The position numbers and the translations under genes were made by a program. Positions 8,011-17,560 of a DNA stretch of 52,433 bases are shown here, piece by piece. A model generated the notes under the pieces. It saw only the letters and a program-made list of their open reading frames with translations. It was not told the DNA's origin and did not search any database. Where the stretch lies: contig NZ_JOGB01000048.1 in assembly GCF_000719335.1 (NCBI RefSeq), positions 1 through 52,433 of the forward strand, given 5' to 3'. Each line of letters starts with the position of its first letter. Position 1 is the stretch's first letter. The stretch comes from Streptomyces sp. NRRL S-87. GTDB lineage: Bacteria; Actinomycetota; Actinomycetes; Streptomycetales; Streptomycetaceae.

Positions 8011-8101
8011 AGATCGCCCCGCCCCCGGGGCCTCACAAATCGTGACCTTGGTCGGCCGTGAGCTGCGTCACGAAGCGGACCGGCGCAGTCCGCCGACCGG
8101 C

Positions 8102-8455
8102 TCAGGGCCGGTCGAGACGGAGCCGGTCGGCCCGCGGGAGTCCGGCGACGACCAGGTCGTACGAGTCCTCGATCAGCTCGCGCAGCATCCGAGCCGGGAC
8201 CCCGTCCACGGTCACCGTGTTCCAGTGGCGCTTGTTCATGTGCCAGCCGGGCGTGATCGCAGGGTGCTCGGCGCGCAGCCGGACCGCGAGTTCGGGCTCG
8301 CACTTGAGGTTCACCGTGAGCGGCCGCCCGTCCAGCGCCGAGAGCGCGAACATCTTGCCCAGCACCTTGAACACCGAGGTCTCGGCGCCGAAGGGGAACT
8401 CCTCCACCGCCGCGTTGAAGGACAGGCAGAAGGCGCGCAGCTCGGCCGGGGTCAT
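8102..8455 (-). CDS. MmcQ/YjbR-family protein
   Basis: 117 residues. The ATG at 8455 overlaps the stop of the upstream CNNM/CBS gene (ATGA). Family marks: the beginning [23 protein letters not shown], the VFKVLGKMFAL strand, a KCEPELAVRLRAEHPAI segment, the WNTVTVDG pattern after HMNKRHW, and a final helix LIEDSYDLVVAGLPR. YjbR proteins have a small CyaY-like/double-wing fold and have been suggested to bind DNA, but their cellular role is not established. It is the last gene of the phoH-ybeY-CNNM operon and is followed by the hairpin at 7905-7945. Confidence 0.87.
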   Translation of the reverse strand: MTPAELRAFCLSFNAAVEEFPFGAETSVFKVLGKMFALSALDGRPLTVNLKCEPELAVRLRAEHPAITPGWHMNKRHWNTVTVDGVPARMLRELIEDSYDLVVAGLPRADRLRLDRP

Positions 8456-9750
8456 TCCGCTTCCTCCGGTGCGGCGGTGGCGACGGGCTCCACGAGCACC
8501 GTGACGATCTTGTTCCGGCGGCCGGCCGGGGACTCGGCGGTCAGCTCCAGCACCCGCCCGTCCGGCAGGTCGACCTCGGCCCGGGCGCCCGCGATCGGCA
8601 CCCGGCCCAGGGCCTTGGCGAGCAGTCCGCCGACCGTCTCGACGTCTTCGTCGTCGAAGGAGTCCAGGCCGAAGAGGTCGCCGAGGTCGGTGATGTCGAG
8701 GCGCGCGGTGACCCGGTAGCGGTCGTCGCCCAGGTCCTCGACCGGCGGGAGTTCACGATCGTACTCGTCGGTGATCTCTCCGACGATCTCCTCGAGGATG
8801 TCCTCGATGGTGACGATGCCGGCCGTGCCGCCGTACTCGTCGATGACCACGGCCACGTGGTTGCGCTCCTGCTGCATCTCCCGCAGCAGGTCCCCCGCGT
8901 TCTTCGTGTCGGGCACGAACGCCGCCGCACGCATGGCCGTGGAGACCAGGTCGGCCTCGGCGTCACGGTTGATGTGCGTCTTGCGGACCAGGTCCTTGAG
9001 GTAGACGATCCCGACGATGTCGTCCTCGTTCTCGCCGGTCACCGGGATCCGGGAGAAGCCCGAGCGCAGCGCGAGCGTTGTGGCCTGCCGGACGGTCTTG
9101 AACCGCTCGATGCAGATCAGGTCGGTGCGCGGCACCATCACCTCGCGCACGAGGGTGTCGCCGAGCTCGAAGACCGAGTGCACCATGCGGCGCTCCTCGT
9201 CCTCGATCAGCGACTCCTTCTCGGCGAGGTCGACCAGGGCGCGCAGCTCCGCCTCGGAGGCGAACGGGCCCTTGCGGAAGCCCTTTCCGGGGGTGAGCGC
9301 GTTGCCGATGAGGATCAGCAGCTGCGGAATCGGGCCCATGACCCGGGCCAGCGGCAGCAGCACGTACGCGGCCGCCGTGGCGGTGTTGAGGGGGTGCTGG
9401 CGGCCGATGGTGCGCGGCGAGACGCCGACGGCGACGTACGAGACGAGCACCATGACGGCGATCGCGACCAGCGCGGCCTTCCACGTCTCGCCGAACGCGT
9501 CGAGGCAGGCGTACGTGACCAGGACCGCCGCCGCCATCTCGCAGACGACCCGCACCAGCAGCGCGACGTTGAGGTAGCGGGTCGGGTCGGCGGCGACCTG
9601 CGCGAGCTTCGCGCTGCCGCGCCGCCCCGACCGTACGGCCTCCTCGGCGCGGAAGCTGGAGACGCGGGCGATGCCCGCCTCGGCGCAGGCCGCCAGCCAC
9701 GCCACGACGACCAGCAGGACGGCCCCGGTGACGAGCTGCGCGACGTTCAC
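8452..9750 (-). CDS. CNNM/CorC-type membrane protein with CBS pair
   Basis: 432 residues, GTG start overlapping the ybeY stop (GTGA). Order of parts: an N-terminal CNNM/DUF21 membrane domain with four hydrophobic segments (residues about 5-25, 60-80, 90-110 and 125-150); a CBS pair at about 200-330 ([46 protein letters not shown]); and a CorC/HlyC-associated domain from about 345 with YRVTARLDI and VETVGGLL. Proteins of this layout are often labelled haemolysin, but better-studied relatives act in magnesium or cobalt export and homeostasis. Usual length is 420-450. It lies in a tight unit with ybeY, phoH and yjbR. The transported ion is inferred from family only. Confidence 0.92.
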   Translation of the reverse strand: MNVAQLVTGAVLLVVVAWLAACAEAGIARVSSFRAEEAVRSGRRGSAKLAQVAADPTRYLNVALLVRVVCEMAAAVLVTYACLDAFGETWKAALVAIAVMVLVSYVAVGVSPRTIGRQHPLNTATAAAYVLLPLARVMGPIPQLLILIGNALTPGKGFRKGPFASEAELRALVDLAEKESLIEDEERRMVHSVFELGDTLVREVMVPRTDLICIERFKTVRQATTLALRSGFSRIPVTGENEDDIVGIVYLKDLVRKTHINRDAEADLVSTAMRAAAFVPDTKNAGDLLREMQQERNHVAVVIDEYGGTAGIVTIEDILEEIVGEITDEYDRELPPVEDLGDDRYRVTARLDITDLGDLFGLDSFDDEDVETVGGLLAKALGRVPIAGARAEVDLPDGRVLELTAESPAGRRNKIVTVLVEPVATAAPEEAE

Positions 9751-10244
9751 GAGACGGTCGGGGCGGGGGACGGACCCGTCAGCCCCTGCTCGGCGCGCCA
9801 GCCGTCCACGATGGCCGCCTGGAGGCCGAACATCTCCGCCTTCTCGTCCGGCTCCTCGTGGTCGTAGCCGAGCAGGTGGAGCACCCCGTGGACGGTCAGG
9901 AGCTGGAGCTCCTCGTCCATCGAGTGCCGGGTCGCGGCCTCCTCGCCCTGCCGCTTGGCGACCTCCGGGCAGAGCACGATGTCACCGAGGAGCCCCTGCG
10001 GGGGCTCCTCGTCGTCCTTGGCCGGCGGCCGCAGCTCGTCCATCGGGAAGGACATGACGTCGGTGGGCCCGGGCAGGTCCATCCACTGGATGTGCAGCTG
10101 TTCCATGGCGTCGGCGTCGACGACGATCACGGACAGCTCGGACAGCGGGTGGATCCGCATCCGGGTGAGGGCGTAGCGGGCGATGTCGAGGATCGCCCGC
10201 TCGTCGACCTCGGTTCCGGACTCGTTGTTGACGTCGATCGACAT
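9747..10244 (-). CDS. ybeY: Endoribonuclease YbeY (rRNA maturation)
   Basis: 165 residues, ATG at 10244, 12 bases after the phoH stop and overlapping the next gene by GTGA. YbeY is a zinc-dependent single-strand RNase needed for 16S 3'-end processing and ribosome quality control. The zinc motif [11 protein letters not shown] places histidines at 119, 123 and 129; [10 protein letters not shown] and [10 protein letters not shown] are the other conserved blocks. Standard length. Coupling to phoH and a CNNM protein is a long-standing bacterial gene order. Confidence 0.95.
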   Translation of the reverse strand: MSIDVNNESGTEVDERAILDIARYALTRMRIHPLSELSVIVVDADAMEQLHIQWMDLPGPTDVMSFPMDELRPPAKDDEEPPQGLLGDIVLCPEVAKRQGEEAATRHSMDEELQLLTVHGVLHLLGYDHEEPDEKAEMFGLQAAIVDGWRAEQGLTGPSPAPTVS

Positions 10245-10256
10245 GGTGCTGTTGTA

Positions 10257-11282
10257 CTACTTCCCTCGGGAACCGTTGCGGCTGTCGTACTGCTCGTACG
10301 CGTCGACGATACGGCCGACGAGCTTGTGCCGTACGACATCCTGCGAGGTGAGCCGCGAGAAGTGCACATCGGGGACCCCTTCGAGGATCTCCTGCACCTG
10401 CTTCAGGCCCGACTTGGTGCCGCCGGGAAGGTCGATCTGGGTCACGTCACCCGTGATGACGATCTTCGAGTCGAAGCCGAGCCTCGTCAGGAACATCTTC
10501 ATCTGCTCGGGGTTCGTGTTCTGCGCCTCGTCGAGGATGATGAAGGCGTCGTTCAGGGTCCGGCCGCGCATGTAGGCCAGCGGCGCGACCTCGATCGTGC
10601 CCGCCGCCATGAGGCGTGGGATGGAGTCGGGGTCGAGCATGTCGTGCAGCGCGTCGTACAGCGGCCGCAGGTACGGGTCGATCTTCTCGTAGAGCGTGCC
10701 GGGCAGGAAGCCCAGCCGCTCGCCCGCCTCGACGGCGGGCCGGGTCAGGATGATCCGGGTGACCTGCTTGGACTGCAGGGCCTGGACGGCCTTCGCCATG
10801 GCGAGGTAGGTCTTGCCGGTACCGGCGGGGCCGATGCCGAACACGATGGTGTGCTTGTCGATCGCGTCGACGTAGTGCTTCTGGTTGAGGGTCTTCGGAC
10901 GGATCGTGCGGCCGCGGCTGGAGAGGATGTTCTGGGTGAGCACCTCGGCCGGGGTCTCAGTCGGTCCGCCGCCGTTCTCGCTCGCCCTGAGCATGGCGAT
11001 CGACCGTTCCACTGCGTCCTCCGTCATCGGCTGTCCGGTGCGGAGCACCAGCATCATCTCGTCGAACATGCGCTGGATCAGGGCGACTTCACCGGCCTCC
11101 CCGACCGCGCTGATCTCATTGCCCCGGACATGGATGTCGGCGCCGGGAAATGCCCTCTCGATCACGTGCAACAGGGCGTCACCCGAGCCGAGCACCATCA
11201 CCATGGGGTGCTTCGCGGGAACGGTGAACCGGGCTCGCGCCTGCCCCGGCAGGGGGCTGTGGCCTGTGGGTGTCTGAGTCAT
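10257..11282 (-). CDS. PhoH-like ATPase
   Basis: 341 residues from the ATG at 11282; the frame stays open further upstream but the added residues do not resemble the family. An N-terminal KH-like part (about 20-85, with [26 protein letters not shown]) precedes the PhoH domain. Walker A is [11 protein letters not shown] (151-158), followed by [17 protein letters not shown], the Walker B-like FIILDEAQN and the sensor segment [12 protein letters not shown]. PhoH-like proteins are cytosolic ATPases, possibly RNA helicases linked to ybeY and RNA quality control. First gene of the phoH-ybeY-CNNM-yjbR unit. The old phosphate-starvation name should not be taken as a role here. Confidence 0.93.
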   Translation of the reverse strand: MTQTPTGHSPLPGQARARFTVPAKHPMVMVLGSGDALLHVIERAFPGADIHVRGNEISAVGEAGEVALIQRMFDEMMLVLRTGQPMTEDAVERSIAMLRASENGGGPTETPAEVLTQNILSSRGRTIRPKTLNQKHYVDAIDKHTIVFGIGPAGTGKTYLAMAKAVQALQSKQVTRIILTRPAVEAGERLGFLPGTLYEKIDPYLRPLYDALHDMLDPDSIPRLMAAGTIEVAPLAYMRGRTLNDAFIILDEAQNTNPEQMKMFLTRLGFDSKIVITGDVTQIDLPGGTKSGLKQVQEILEGVPDVHFSRLTSQDVVRHKLVGRIVDAYEQYDSRNGSRGK

Positions 11283-11431
11283 GGGCTGGCTCTGTGGCCT
11301 GCGCATACCTCCCGTTGCGAGGTCTCGCCGATCGACGACCTCTTGGACTACCAAGCGTACGACGCCGCCGGGGCATGCCCGAGGGGTTTTCGGGCCCCGG
11401 TGCCGCACCCCCGCACCCCGGAGCGCCCCGC

Positions 11432-12640
11432 TCACACAGCGTTGCGGAAGCCGATCGTGGGCACGGCGCGACGGCGGGCCGGGGCGGCGTGCCTCTGGCC
11501 AGGGAGCAGGGCGTCGAGGAAGGCGTAACGTTCCAGCCCGAGCGGCAGCCCGCCCGGCAGCGCCTGCACGGCGTGCCACCAGTGCGCCACCTCGGCCCAG
11601 CCGGGCGCCGACAGCGAGCCGCCGAACTCCTGCACCGACAGCGCCGCCGTGAGCCCCGCGAAGGCCAGCCGGTCCGCCAGCGGCCAGCCCGCGAGCGTGC
11701 CGGTGACGAAGCCCGCCACGTACACGTCCCCGGCACCGGTGGGGTCCAGGGCCTCCACGGCGATGGCGGGCACCTCGGCCGTCTCGCCGGTGCGGCCGTC
11801 CACGGCGTACGAACCCTCCTCGCCCATCGTCACCACGGCCACCGGCACGTGCTCGGCCAGCGCGCGGGCGGCCGCGCGGGGGCAGTCGGTGCGGGTGTAG
11901 CGCATCGCCTCGCCGGCGTTGGGCAGGAAGGCCTCGCAGTAACTCAGGTCCTCCAGCCCGGCCAGGTCCCAGCGGCCGCTGTCGTCCCAGCCGACGTCCG
12001 CGAAGATCCGCGCGCCCCGGCCGGCCGCGGAGGCGATCCACTCGGCGGGCCGGCCCGGCTCCAGCGAGGCCACGGCGGCCCGCACCCGGGGCGGGCAGTG
12101 GGGGAAGGGGGCGGAGCCCGCCGGCGGCGGGGCCTCGTGGCCGTGCGAGACCATGGTGCGCTCGCCCTCGTAGGCCATGGAGACCGTGACCGGGGAGTGC
12201 CAGCCGGGGATCGTGCGGGACATCGTCAGGTCGATGCCCTCGCCCTGTTCCAGCGTGTCCCAGCAGTACTCGCCGTAGAAGTCGTCGCCGAAGGCGGCGG
12301 CGAGGGAGGTGCGCAGGCCGAGCCGCGCGAGGGCGGTGGCCATGTTGGCGACGCCGCCGGGGCTCTGGCCCATGCCGCGCGCCCAGGACTCCGTACCGCG
12401 CACCGGGGCGGAGTCGAGGCCGGTGAAGATGATGTCGAGGAAGACCGTGCCGGTCAGGAAAACGTCACACCGCGGGTCACTGGCCGCCCGCACCCGGCTC
12501 AGCGGGTCCAGGGCCACCGGGTCGAGCGCCACCGGGTCGTCCAGCGCCCCCGGGTCGTCCGGCGCCCCCGGGTCGAACCGGTCCGGGACCGCCGGTGCGG
12601 CGGCGGTCCGGTCCGGGCGTTGTCCGTTGCTGTCGGCCAC
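11432..12640 (-). CDS. PfkB-family carbohydrate/nucleoside kinase
   Basis: 402 residues from the GTG at 12640, chosen because GGGGAG lies about seven bases upstream; a longer frame to 12721 lacks a ribosome-binding site. The first 45 residues are low complexity, with short repeats of the DDPGA/LDPVA type. The kinase domain begins at VFLTGTVFLDIIF (substrate-side glycine motif) and continues with GGVANMATALARLG, FGDDFYGEYCWDTLEQGEGIDL and the C-terminal DPTGAGDVYVAGF, where the GAGD aspartate is the catalytic base. The family includes ribokinase, adenosine kinase and 2-keto-3-deoxygluconate kinase; substrate is not readable. It stands alone between phoH and rnz, 149 bases upstream of phoH. Confidence 0.87.
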   Translation of the reverse strand: MADSNGQRPDRTAAAPAVPDRFDPGAPDDPGALDDPVALDPVALDPLSRVRAASDPRCDVFLTGTVFLDIIFTGLDSAPVRGTESWARGMGQSPGGVANMATALARLGLRTSLAAAFGDDFYGEYCWDTLEQGEGIDLTMSRTIPGWHSPVTVSMAYEGERTMVSHGHEAPPPAGSAPFPHCPPRVRAAVASLEPGRPAEWIASAAGRGARIFADVGWDDSGRWDLAGLEDLSYCEAFLPNAGEAMRYTRTDCPRAAARALAEHVPVAVVTMGEEGSYAVDGRTGETAEVPAIAVEALDPTGAGDVYVAGFVTGTLAGWPLADRLAFAGLTAALSVQEFGGSLSAPGWAEVAHWWHAVQALPGGLPLGLERYAFLDALLPGQRHAAPARRRAVPTIGFRNAV

Positions 12641-12871
12641 CGCGTGCTCCCCGTTCTGTGCGCGAGAAAGTTGCAGCCCTTCCCCCGCCGTCGGACCCAC
12701 ACCCAGTGTGGCCCAGAGCACACGGTGGCCGCCCTCTCCGGGGACCGTGCCGCGCTCCGCTCGAGAGCGCCTCGACGGCCTCCTGATCGCCGTGCGCGAA
12801 CCGTCACGAAAAACGCTCGCCGGCCCGTCCGCACCGCCCGAACGACCGCACCGCCCGGCCGACCACCGCCC

Positions 12872-12916
12872 GGGCGGGCCGGGCGGGCCGGGCGGGCCGG
12901 GCGGGCCGGGCGGGCC
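12872..12916. repeat. Five tandem copies of a 9-bp repeat (GGGCGGGCC)
   Basis: Five perfect copies run from 12872 to 12916, ending five bases before the stop codon of rnz, so they lie in its 3' untranslated region. Simple-sequence expansion by slippage is the likely origin. On either strand the tract is strongly G- or C-rich and could pause polymerase. Confidence 0.85.
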
Positions 12917-12920
12917 CGCC

Positions 12921-13826
12921 TCACCTCCGCTTCGGCAGCGGCACCCGCAGCAGGTCCCGCGCGATGGTCAGCTCGCCGGTGAACCCGGCCGCCCTGGCCT
13001 GCCGCTCGAAGTCGTCCGGCTCCGTGTAGCGCTGCGAGAAGTGCGTCAGCACGAGGTGCCGCACCCCCGCCTCGGCAGCCACCCGGGCCGCCTGCCCGGC
13101 GGTCAGGTGCCCGTGCTCGACCGCCAGGCCCTCGTCCTCGTCCAGGAACGTCGACTCGATGACGAGCATGTCGCAGCCCTCGGCGAGCGCCGAGACGCCC
13201 TCACAGAGCCGCGTGTCCATGACGAACGCGAAGCTCTGCCCGCGCCGGTGCTCACTGACCTGCTCCAGCGTGACCGCGCCCAGGGCGCCCTCGCGCTGGA
13301 TGCGGCCCACGTCGGGACCCTTGATCCCGTACCGCGCCAGCAGCTCGGGCAGGATCCGCCGGCCGTCCGGCTCGGTGATCCGGTAACCGAAGGACTCCAC
13401 GGGGTGGCTCAGCCGCCGGGTCTCGAGGGTGTACGAGGGCCCGGTGGCGAGCACCCCGTCCGCGGCCACCGGCGCCTCGCCGAGCTCGACCGTCTCGCGG
13501 TACGCCGTGGCGTACCGGAGCCGGTCGAAGAAGCGCTGGCCGCTGGCCGGGTAGTGGGCGGTGACCGGGTGCGGCACCCGGTCGAGGTTGATCCGCTGGA
13601 TCACCCCGGCCAGGCCCAGGGAGTGGTCGCCGTGGAAGTGCGTGACGCAGATCCGGTTGATGTCGTGGGCGGCCACGCCGGCCCGCAGCATCTGCCGCTG
13701 GGTGCCCTCGCCCGGGTCGAAGAGGAAGCCCTCTCCGTCCCAGCGCAGCAGGTAGCCGTTGTGGTTGCGGTGCCGGGTCGGTACCTGGCTGGCGGTGCCG
13801 AGCACCACGAATTCACGTACGGACAC
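12921..13826 (-). CDS. rnz: Ribonuclease Z
   Basis: 301 residues, GTG at 13826, three bases after the HIT gene's TAA. RNase Z removes 3' trailers of tRNA precursors. The metallo-beta-lactamase fold is evident: HFHGDH at 63-68, the [13 protein letters not shown] strand that precedes it, MDTRLCEG (metal-bridging aspartate), [25 protein letters not shown] and the final HFSQRY. Length is typical of the short bacterial form. It is the last gene of the hrcA-to-rnz series. Confidence 0.93.
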   Translation of the reverse strand: MSVREFVVLGTASQVPTRHRNHNGYLLRWDGEGFLFDPGEGTQRQMLRAGVAAHDINRICVTHFHGDHSLGLAGVIQRINLDRVPHPVTAHYPASGQRFFDRLRYATAYRETVELGEAPVAADGVLATGPSYTLETRRLSHPVESFGYRITEPDGRRILPELLARYGIKGPDVGRIQREGALGAVTLEQVSEHRRGQSFAFVMDTRLCEGVSALAEGCDMLVIESTFLDEDEGLAVEHGHLTAGQAARVAAEAGVRHLVLTHFSQRYTEPDDFERQARAAGFTGELTIARDLLRVPLPKRR

Positions 13827-13829
13827 GGC

Positions 13830-14189
13830 TTATCCGGGGGGCCACTGCATGCCGCGGCCGCCCAGCACGTGGGCGTGCGCGTGGAAGACGGTCTGACCGG
13901 CGCCGGCACCGGTGTTGAAGACCACCCGGTAGCCCGTGCCGTCGATCTCCTCCGCCCCGGCGACCTCACCGGTCTCCCGCAGCACGTCCGCGAGCACCTG
14001 CGGCTCGGCGGCGGCCAGCGTCGCGGCGTCGGGGTAGTGCACCTTGGGGATGACCAGGACGTGCGTGGGCGCCTGCGGGTTGATGTCCCGGAAGGCCACG
14101 GTGCTGTCGGTCTCCCGCACGATCGTGGCGGGTACGTCTCCCGAGACGATCTTGCAGAACAGGCAGTCGGGCTGTGCCTCACCGGCCAT
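13830..14189 (-). CDS. HIT-family nucleotide hydrolase (HINT-like)
   Basis: 119 residues from the ATG at 14189, with GAGGAGG six bases upstream; an in-frame ATG at 14207 adds six residues and lacks a good site. The histidine triad HAHAHV places H103, H105 and H107; the N-terminal CLFCKI and the DINPQAPTHVLVIPK strand are typical of HINT proteins. These hydrolyse nucleoside phosphoramidates and similar P-N or P-S bonds in the cytosol; the physiological substrate is not known. It lies between rsmE and rnz, same strand. Confidence 0.92.
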   Translation of the reverse strand: MAGEAQPDCLFCKIVSGDVPATIVRETDSTVAFRDINPQAPTHVLVIPKVHYPDAATLAAAEPQVLADVLRETGEVAGAEEIDGTGYRVVFNTGAGAGQTVFHAHAHVLGGRGMQWPPG

Positions 14190-14305
14190 GCGGGCCTCCT
14201 CGCTCATCCATGATCGGTACGCCCGCATCGTATCGGCCGCCCCCGCCGATGCGGACCGGTTATCGGGCCCACCGGGCCCGGCGCGGGCGCACCCGGCCCC
14301 GAGCC

Positions 14306-14365
14306 CGGCACGCCAGGAACGCCCGCCCGGCCCAGCGGCACGCCAGGAACGCCGCCCGCCCAGCG
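14306..14365. repeat. Two 30-bp imperfect direct repeats
   Basis: Copies at 14306-14335 and 14336-14365 share the first 18 bases exactly (CGGCACGCCAGGAACGCC) and then differ slightly. They lie in the 230-base gap between rsmE and the HIT gene, which otherwise holds only GC-rich sequence without a gene. Confidence 0.75.
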
Positions 14366-14416
14366 GCAGCGGGGCGCCCCACAGCCCGGCGGCGCAGAAG
14401 GGCGTCCCCGCCGGCC

Positions 14417-15166
14417 CTACGACCAGCGACCCGTACGGGCCAGCAGCACCGCGACGGCCGCGGTACCGGCCGTGGAGGTGCGCAGCACCGACCGTCCGAG
14501 CCGGTACGGCTGCGCCCCGGCTCCGGCGAACGCGGCCAGCTCCTCGGGCGAGACCCCGCCCTCGGGCCCGACGACGACCACGATCGAGCCCTTGGCCGGG
14601 AGGTCGGCCACCGCCAGGGCGAGGGACGGCGCGTCCCGGTCCTCGTGGAGGACGACACCGAGGTCGGCCGAGGCCAGCAGCGCGACCACCTGCTTGGTGG
14701 TCATCGCCTCCCCGACGACCGGGAACCGCACCCGCCGGGACTGCTTGCCGGCCTCCCGGGCGGTGCCGCGCCACTTGGCGAGCGACTTGGCGCCCCGGTC
14801 CCCGCGCCACTGCGTGATGCACCGCGACGCCTGCCACGGCACGATCGCGTCGACCCCGGTCTCGGTCATCGTCTCGACCGCCAGCTCGCCCCGGTCCCCC
14901 TTCGGCAGGGCCTGGACGACCGTGATCCGCGGCTCCGGCTCGGCCTCGACCCCGGTGGCCCGCACGGCCACCACCAGCCGGTCCTTGCCCTCCGCCGCCT
15001 CGACCACGCCCTCGGCCCAGCCGCCGCGCCCGTCGGTGAGCACGACCTCCTCGCCGGGGTTCAGCCGCTTCACGGACACCGCGTGGCGCCCCTCGGGCCC
15101 GTCGAGGACGAAGCCGGGGCCGGGCCCGGCGGGCACCTGCTCGACCACGAATACCGGGGCTGTCAT
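14417..15166 (-). CDS. rsmE: 16S rRNA (uracil1498-N3)-methyltransferase
   Basis: 249 residues, ATG at 15166 with AGGAG six bases upstream. RsmE methylates U1498 of 16S rRNA using S-adenosylmethionine. The N-terminal PUA-like part contains GPEGRHAVSVKRLNPGEEVVLTDG; the SPOUT (alpha/beta knot) domain follows with LPKGDRGELAVETMTETGVD, the conserved WRGTAREAGKQSRR and the knot loop GPEGGVSPEEL and LGRSVLRTSTA. Normal length. It is preceded by the nitronate monooxygenase gene on the same strand (80 bases). Confidence 0.94.
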   Translation of the reverse strand: MTAPVFVVEQVPAGPGPGFVLDGPEGRHAVSVKRLNPGEEVVLTDGRGGWAEGVVEAAEGKDRLVVAVRATGVEAEPEPRITVVQALPKGDRGELAVETMTETGVDAIVPWQASRCITQWRGDRGAKSLAKWRGTAREAGKQSRRVRFPVVGEAMTTKQVVALLASADLGVVLHEDRDAPSLALAVADLPAKGSIVVVVGPEGGVSPEELAAFAGAGAQPYRLGRSVLRTSTAGTAAVAVLLARTGRWS

Positions 15167-15246
15167 GACGTGCTCCTGTTCAAGGGTCCTGCGGTTGGGC
15201 AACAAACTCGACGACTCGACCACGCGACGACTCACGACCCGACGGG

Positions 15247-16320
15247 TCAGCGCCCCAAGGCGTTCTGCGCCTCGGCCAGTTCGGCCACGAGGACCTCCAC
15301 CAGCTCCCCGGCCGGCAGGACGCGGGCGAGCCGGTGTCCCTGGCCGGCCCACAGGGCCATCCCCTGCGGGTCCCCCACCTCCGCCGCCGCCCTGCGCAGC
15401 GGGCTCGTCAGGTGGTGCACCTGCGGGTACGCGGCCGGGGCGTACGGGCCGTGCTCGCGCATGAAGCGGTTGACCAGCCCCCGCGCCGGCCGCCCGGAGA
15501 AGGCCCGGGTGAACTCGGTGCGGGTGAAGCGCGGGTCGGTCATGGCCTGCTTGTGCAGCGGGTGCGCCCCGGACTCGGGGCAGACCAGGAACGCGGTGCC
15601 CAGCTGCGCCGCCTCGGCCCCGGCGGCCAGCACGGCGGCGATGTCCGCGCCCCGCATCAGCCCGCCCGCGGCGACGATCGGCAGCGCGACGGCCTCCCGC
15701 ACCTGCGCGACCAGCGGCAGCAGCCCGAAGCCGGTGCCGTCGGACTCGGGGTCGTCGCGGTGGGTGCCCTGGTGGCCGCCCGCCTCGATGCCCTGGACGC
15801 ACAGGACCGCGGCCCCGGCCGCCTGCGCGGTACGGGCCTCCTCGACCGAGGTGACGGTGACCACGGTCCGGGTGCCGGCGGCGGCGAAGGAGGCGAGCAC
15901 CTCGGGGCTCGGGCAGCCGAAGGTGAACGACACCAGCGGTACCGGGTCGTCGAGGAGGATCGCGAGCTTGGCGTCGTACCCGTCGTCGGCGCCCGCGAAG
16001 ACGTCCTCGCCGAGCGGGGTCTCGTACCACTTGGCCTCGCCCGCGAGCTGCCCGCGGTAGGTCCGTACGGCCGCCGGGTCGACGTAACTGCGCTGCGGCA
16101 TGAAGAGGTTGACGCCGAAGGGCCTGCGGGTCAGCGCGCGCAGCCGCTTGACCTCCTGGTACATGCCGTCGGCGGTCTTGTAGCCGCCGGCCAGGAGGCC
16201 GAGTCCGCCCGCCTCGCAGACGGCGGCGGCGAGTTCGGGGCGGGACGCCCCGCCCGCCATGGGGGCCTGCACGATCGGATGGGGGTGGAGATCGCTCAGC
16301 GCGGAGGACATGTGCTGCAT
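15247..16320 (-). CDS. Nitronate monooxygenase (2-nitropropane dioxygenase family)
   Basis: 357 residues; ATG at 16320, with a second in-frame ATG three codons later. An FMN-binding TIM barrel: IVQAPMAGGASRPELAAAVCEAGGLGLL at the start, FGVNLF, VLCVQGIEAGGHQG (catalytic histidine region), IVAAGGLMRGADIAAVLAAGA (FMN phosphate site) and LGTAFLVCPES. The family oxidises alkyl nitronates such as propionate-3-nitronate, which helps detoxify them. The HQG and AAGG motifs support class I enzymes. Lies between dnaJ and rsmE. Confidence 0.9.
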   Translation of the reverse strand: MQHMSSALSDLHPHPIVQAPMAGGASRPELAAAVCEAGGLGLLAGGYKTADGMYQEVKRLRALTRRPFGVNLFMPQRSYVDPAAVRTYRGQLAGEAKWYETPLGEDVFAGADDGYDAKLAILLDDPVPLVSFTFGCPSPEVLASFAAAGTRTVVTVTSVEEARTAQAAGAAVLCVQGIEAGGHQGTHRDDPESDGTGFGLLPLVAQVREAVALPIVAAGGLMRGADIAAVLAAGAEAAQLGTAFLVCPESGAHPLHKQAMTDPRFTRTEFTRAFSGRPARGLVNRFMREHGPYAPAAYPQVHHLTSPLRRAAAEVGDPQGMALWAGQGHRLARVLPAGELVEVLVAELAEAQNALGR

Positions 16321-16423
16321 CGTGCCACGTCCACCCTACCCCGCCGAATCGGCGGGTTCGCCTGGCGCCGTCGGGCCCCGGGCGGATTCCCGCCCGGGGC
16401 CCGACGGCCTCGTCCTCCGGCCG

Positions 16424-17560
16424 TCAGCGGCCGTTGAACGCGTCCTTCAGGCGCGAGAACAGCCCCTGCTGGCCCGGCTGGAACTGACCCATCGGCCGCT
16501 CCTCGCCGCGCAGCTTGGCCAGCTGGCGCAGCAGCGCCTCCTGCTCCGGGTCGAGCTTGCCGGGGGTGGTCACCTCGACGTGCACGATCAGGTCGCCGCG
16601 GCCGCCGCCTCGCAGGTGCGTGACGCCGCGCCCGTGCAGCGGGATCGACTGGCCGGACTGCGTGCCGGGCCGGATGTCGATCTCCTCCATGCCGTCGAGC
16701 GTCTCCAGCGGGCACTTGGTGCCCAGGGCAGCCGCCGTCATGGGGATGGTGACCGTGCAGTGCAGGTCGTCGCCGCGCCGCTGGAACACCGGGTGCGGCA
16801 GCTCGTGGATCTCGACGTACAGGTCGCCGGCGGGGCCGCCGCCGGGGCCGACCTCGCCCTCGCCCGCGAGCTGGATCCGGGTGCCGTTCTCGACGCCCGC
16901 CGGAATCTTGACCGTCAGGTTGCGCCGGGAGCGGACCCGGCCGTCGCCCGCGCACTCGGGGCACGGGGTCGGGACCACGGTGCCGAAGCCCTGGCACTGC
17001 GGGCAGGGGCGCGAGGTCATGACCTGGCCCAGGAACGACCGGGTGACCTGGGAGACCTCACCGCGGCCGCGGCACATGTCACAGGTCTGGGCGGAGGTGC
17101 CGGGCGCGGCGCCCTCGCCGGAGCAGGTCGTGCACACCACGGCGGTGTCGACCTGGATGTCCTTGGTCGTGCCGAACGCGGCCTCGTCGAGCTCCAGGTC
17201 GATCCGGATCATCGCGTCCTGGCCGCGCCGGGTGCGCGAGCGCGGGCCGCGCTGGGACGCCGTACCGAAGAACGCGTCCATGATGTCCGAGAAGTTGCCG
17301 AAGCCACCCGCGCCGAAGCCGCCGGCACCGGCGCCGCCCGAGGAGGACAGCGGGTCGCCGCCGAGGTCGTAGACCTGCTTCTTCTGCGGGTCGGAGAGCA
17401 CCTCGTAGGCGGCGTTGATCTCCTTGAAGCGCTCCTGCGTCTTCGGATCCGGGTTCACGTCCGGGTGGAGCTCGCGCGCCAGCCGGCGGAAGGCCTTCTT
17501 GATCTCGTCCTGGGACGCGTCGCGGCGTACGCCGAGTACGGCGTAGTAGTCCGTGGCCAC
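16424..17560 (-). CDS. dnaJ: Chaperone DnaJ
   Basis: 378 residues, GTG start directly abutting the hrcA TAA. Co-chaperone of DnaK. Layout: J-domain (residues 4-68) with HPD at 32-34; Gly/Phe-rich linker about 75-100; zinc-binding region with four CxxCxGxG units (C144/C147, C161/C164, C187/C190, C201/C204); then the two-sheet C-terminal substrate domain. Position directly after hrcA and under CIRCE marks it as the second, hrcA-linked DnaJ found in Streptomyces, separate from the one in the dnaK operon. Expected to be heat induced. Confidence 0.95.
   Translation of the reverse strand: MATDYYAVLGVRRDASQDEIKKAFRRLARELHPDVNPDPKTQERFKEINAAYEVLSDPQKKQVYDLGGDPLSSSGGAGAGGFGAGGFGNFSDIMDAFFGTASQRGPRSRTRRGQDAMIRIDLELDEAAFGTTKDIQVDTAVVCTTCSGEGAAPGTSAQTCDMCRGRGEVSQVTRSFLGQVMTSRPCPQCQGFGTVVPTPCPECAGDGRVRSRRNLTVKIPAGVENGTRIQLAGEGEVGPGGGPAGDLYVEIHELPHPVFQRRGDDLHCTVTIPMTAAALGTKCPLETLDGMEEIDIRPGTQSGQSIPLHGRGVTHLRGGGRGDLIVHVEVTTPGKLDPEQEALLRQLAKLRGEERPMGQFQPGQQGLFSRLKDAFNGR

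Noticed and set aside
12872..12916. Origin or iteron-type protein binding array
   Set aside because: Pure G/C nine-base repeat in a 3' untranslated region, with no AT-rich region, replication gene or spacing typical of iterons.
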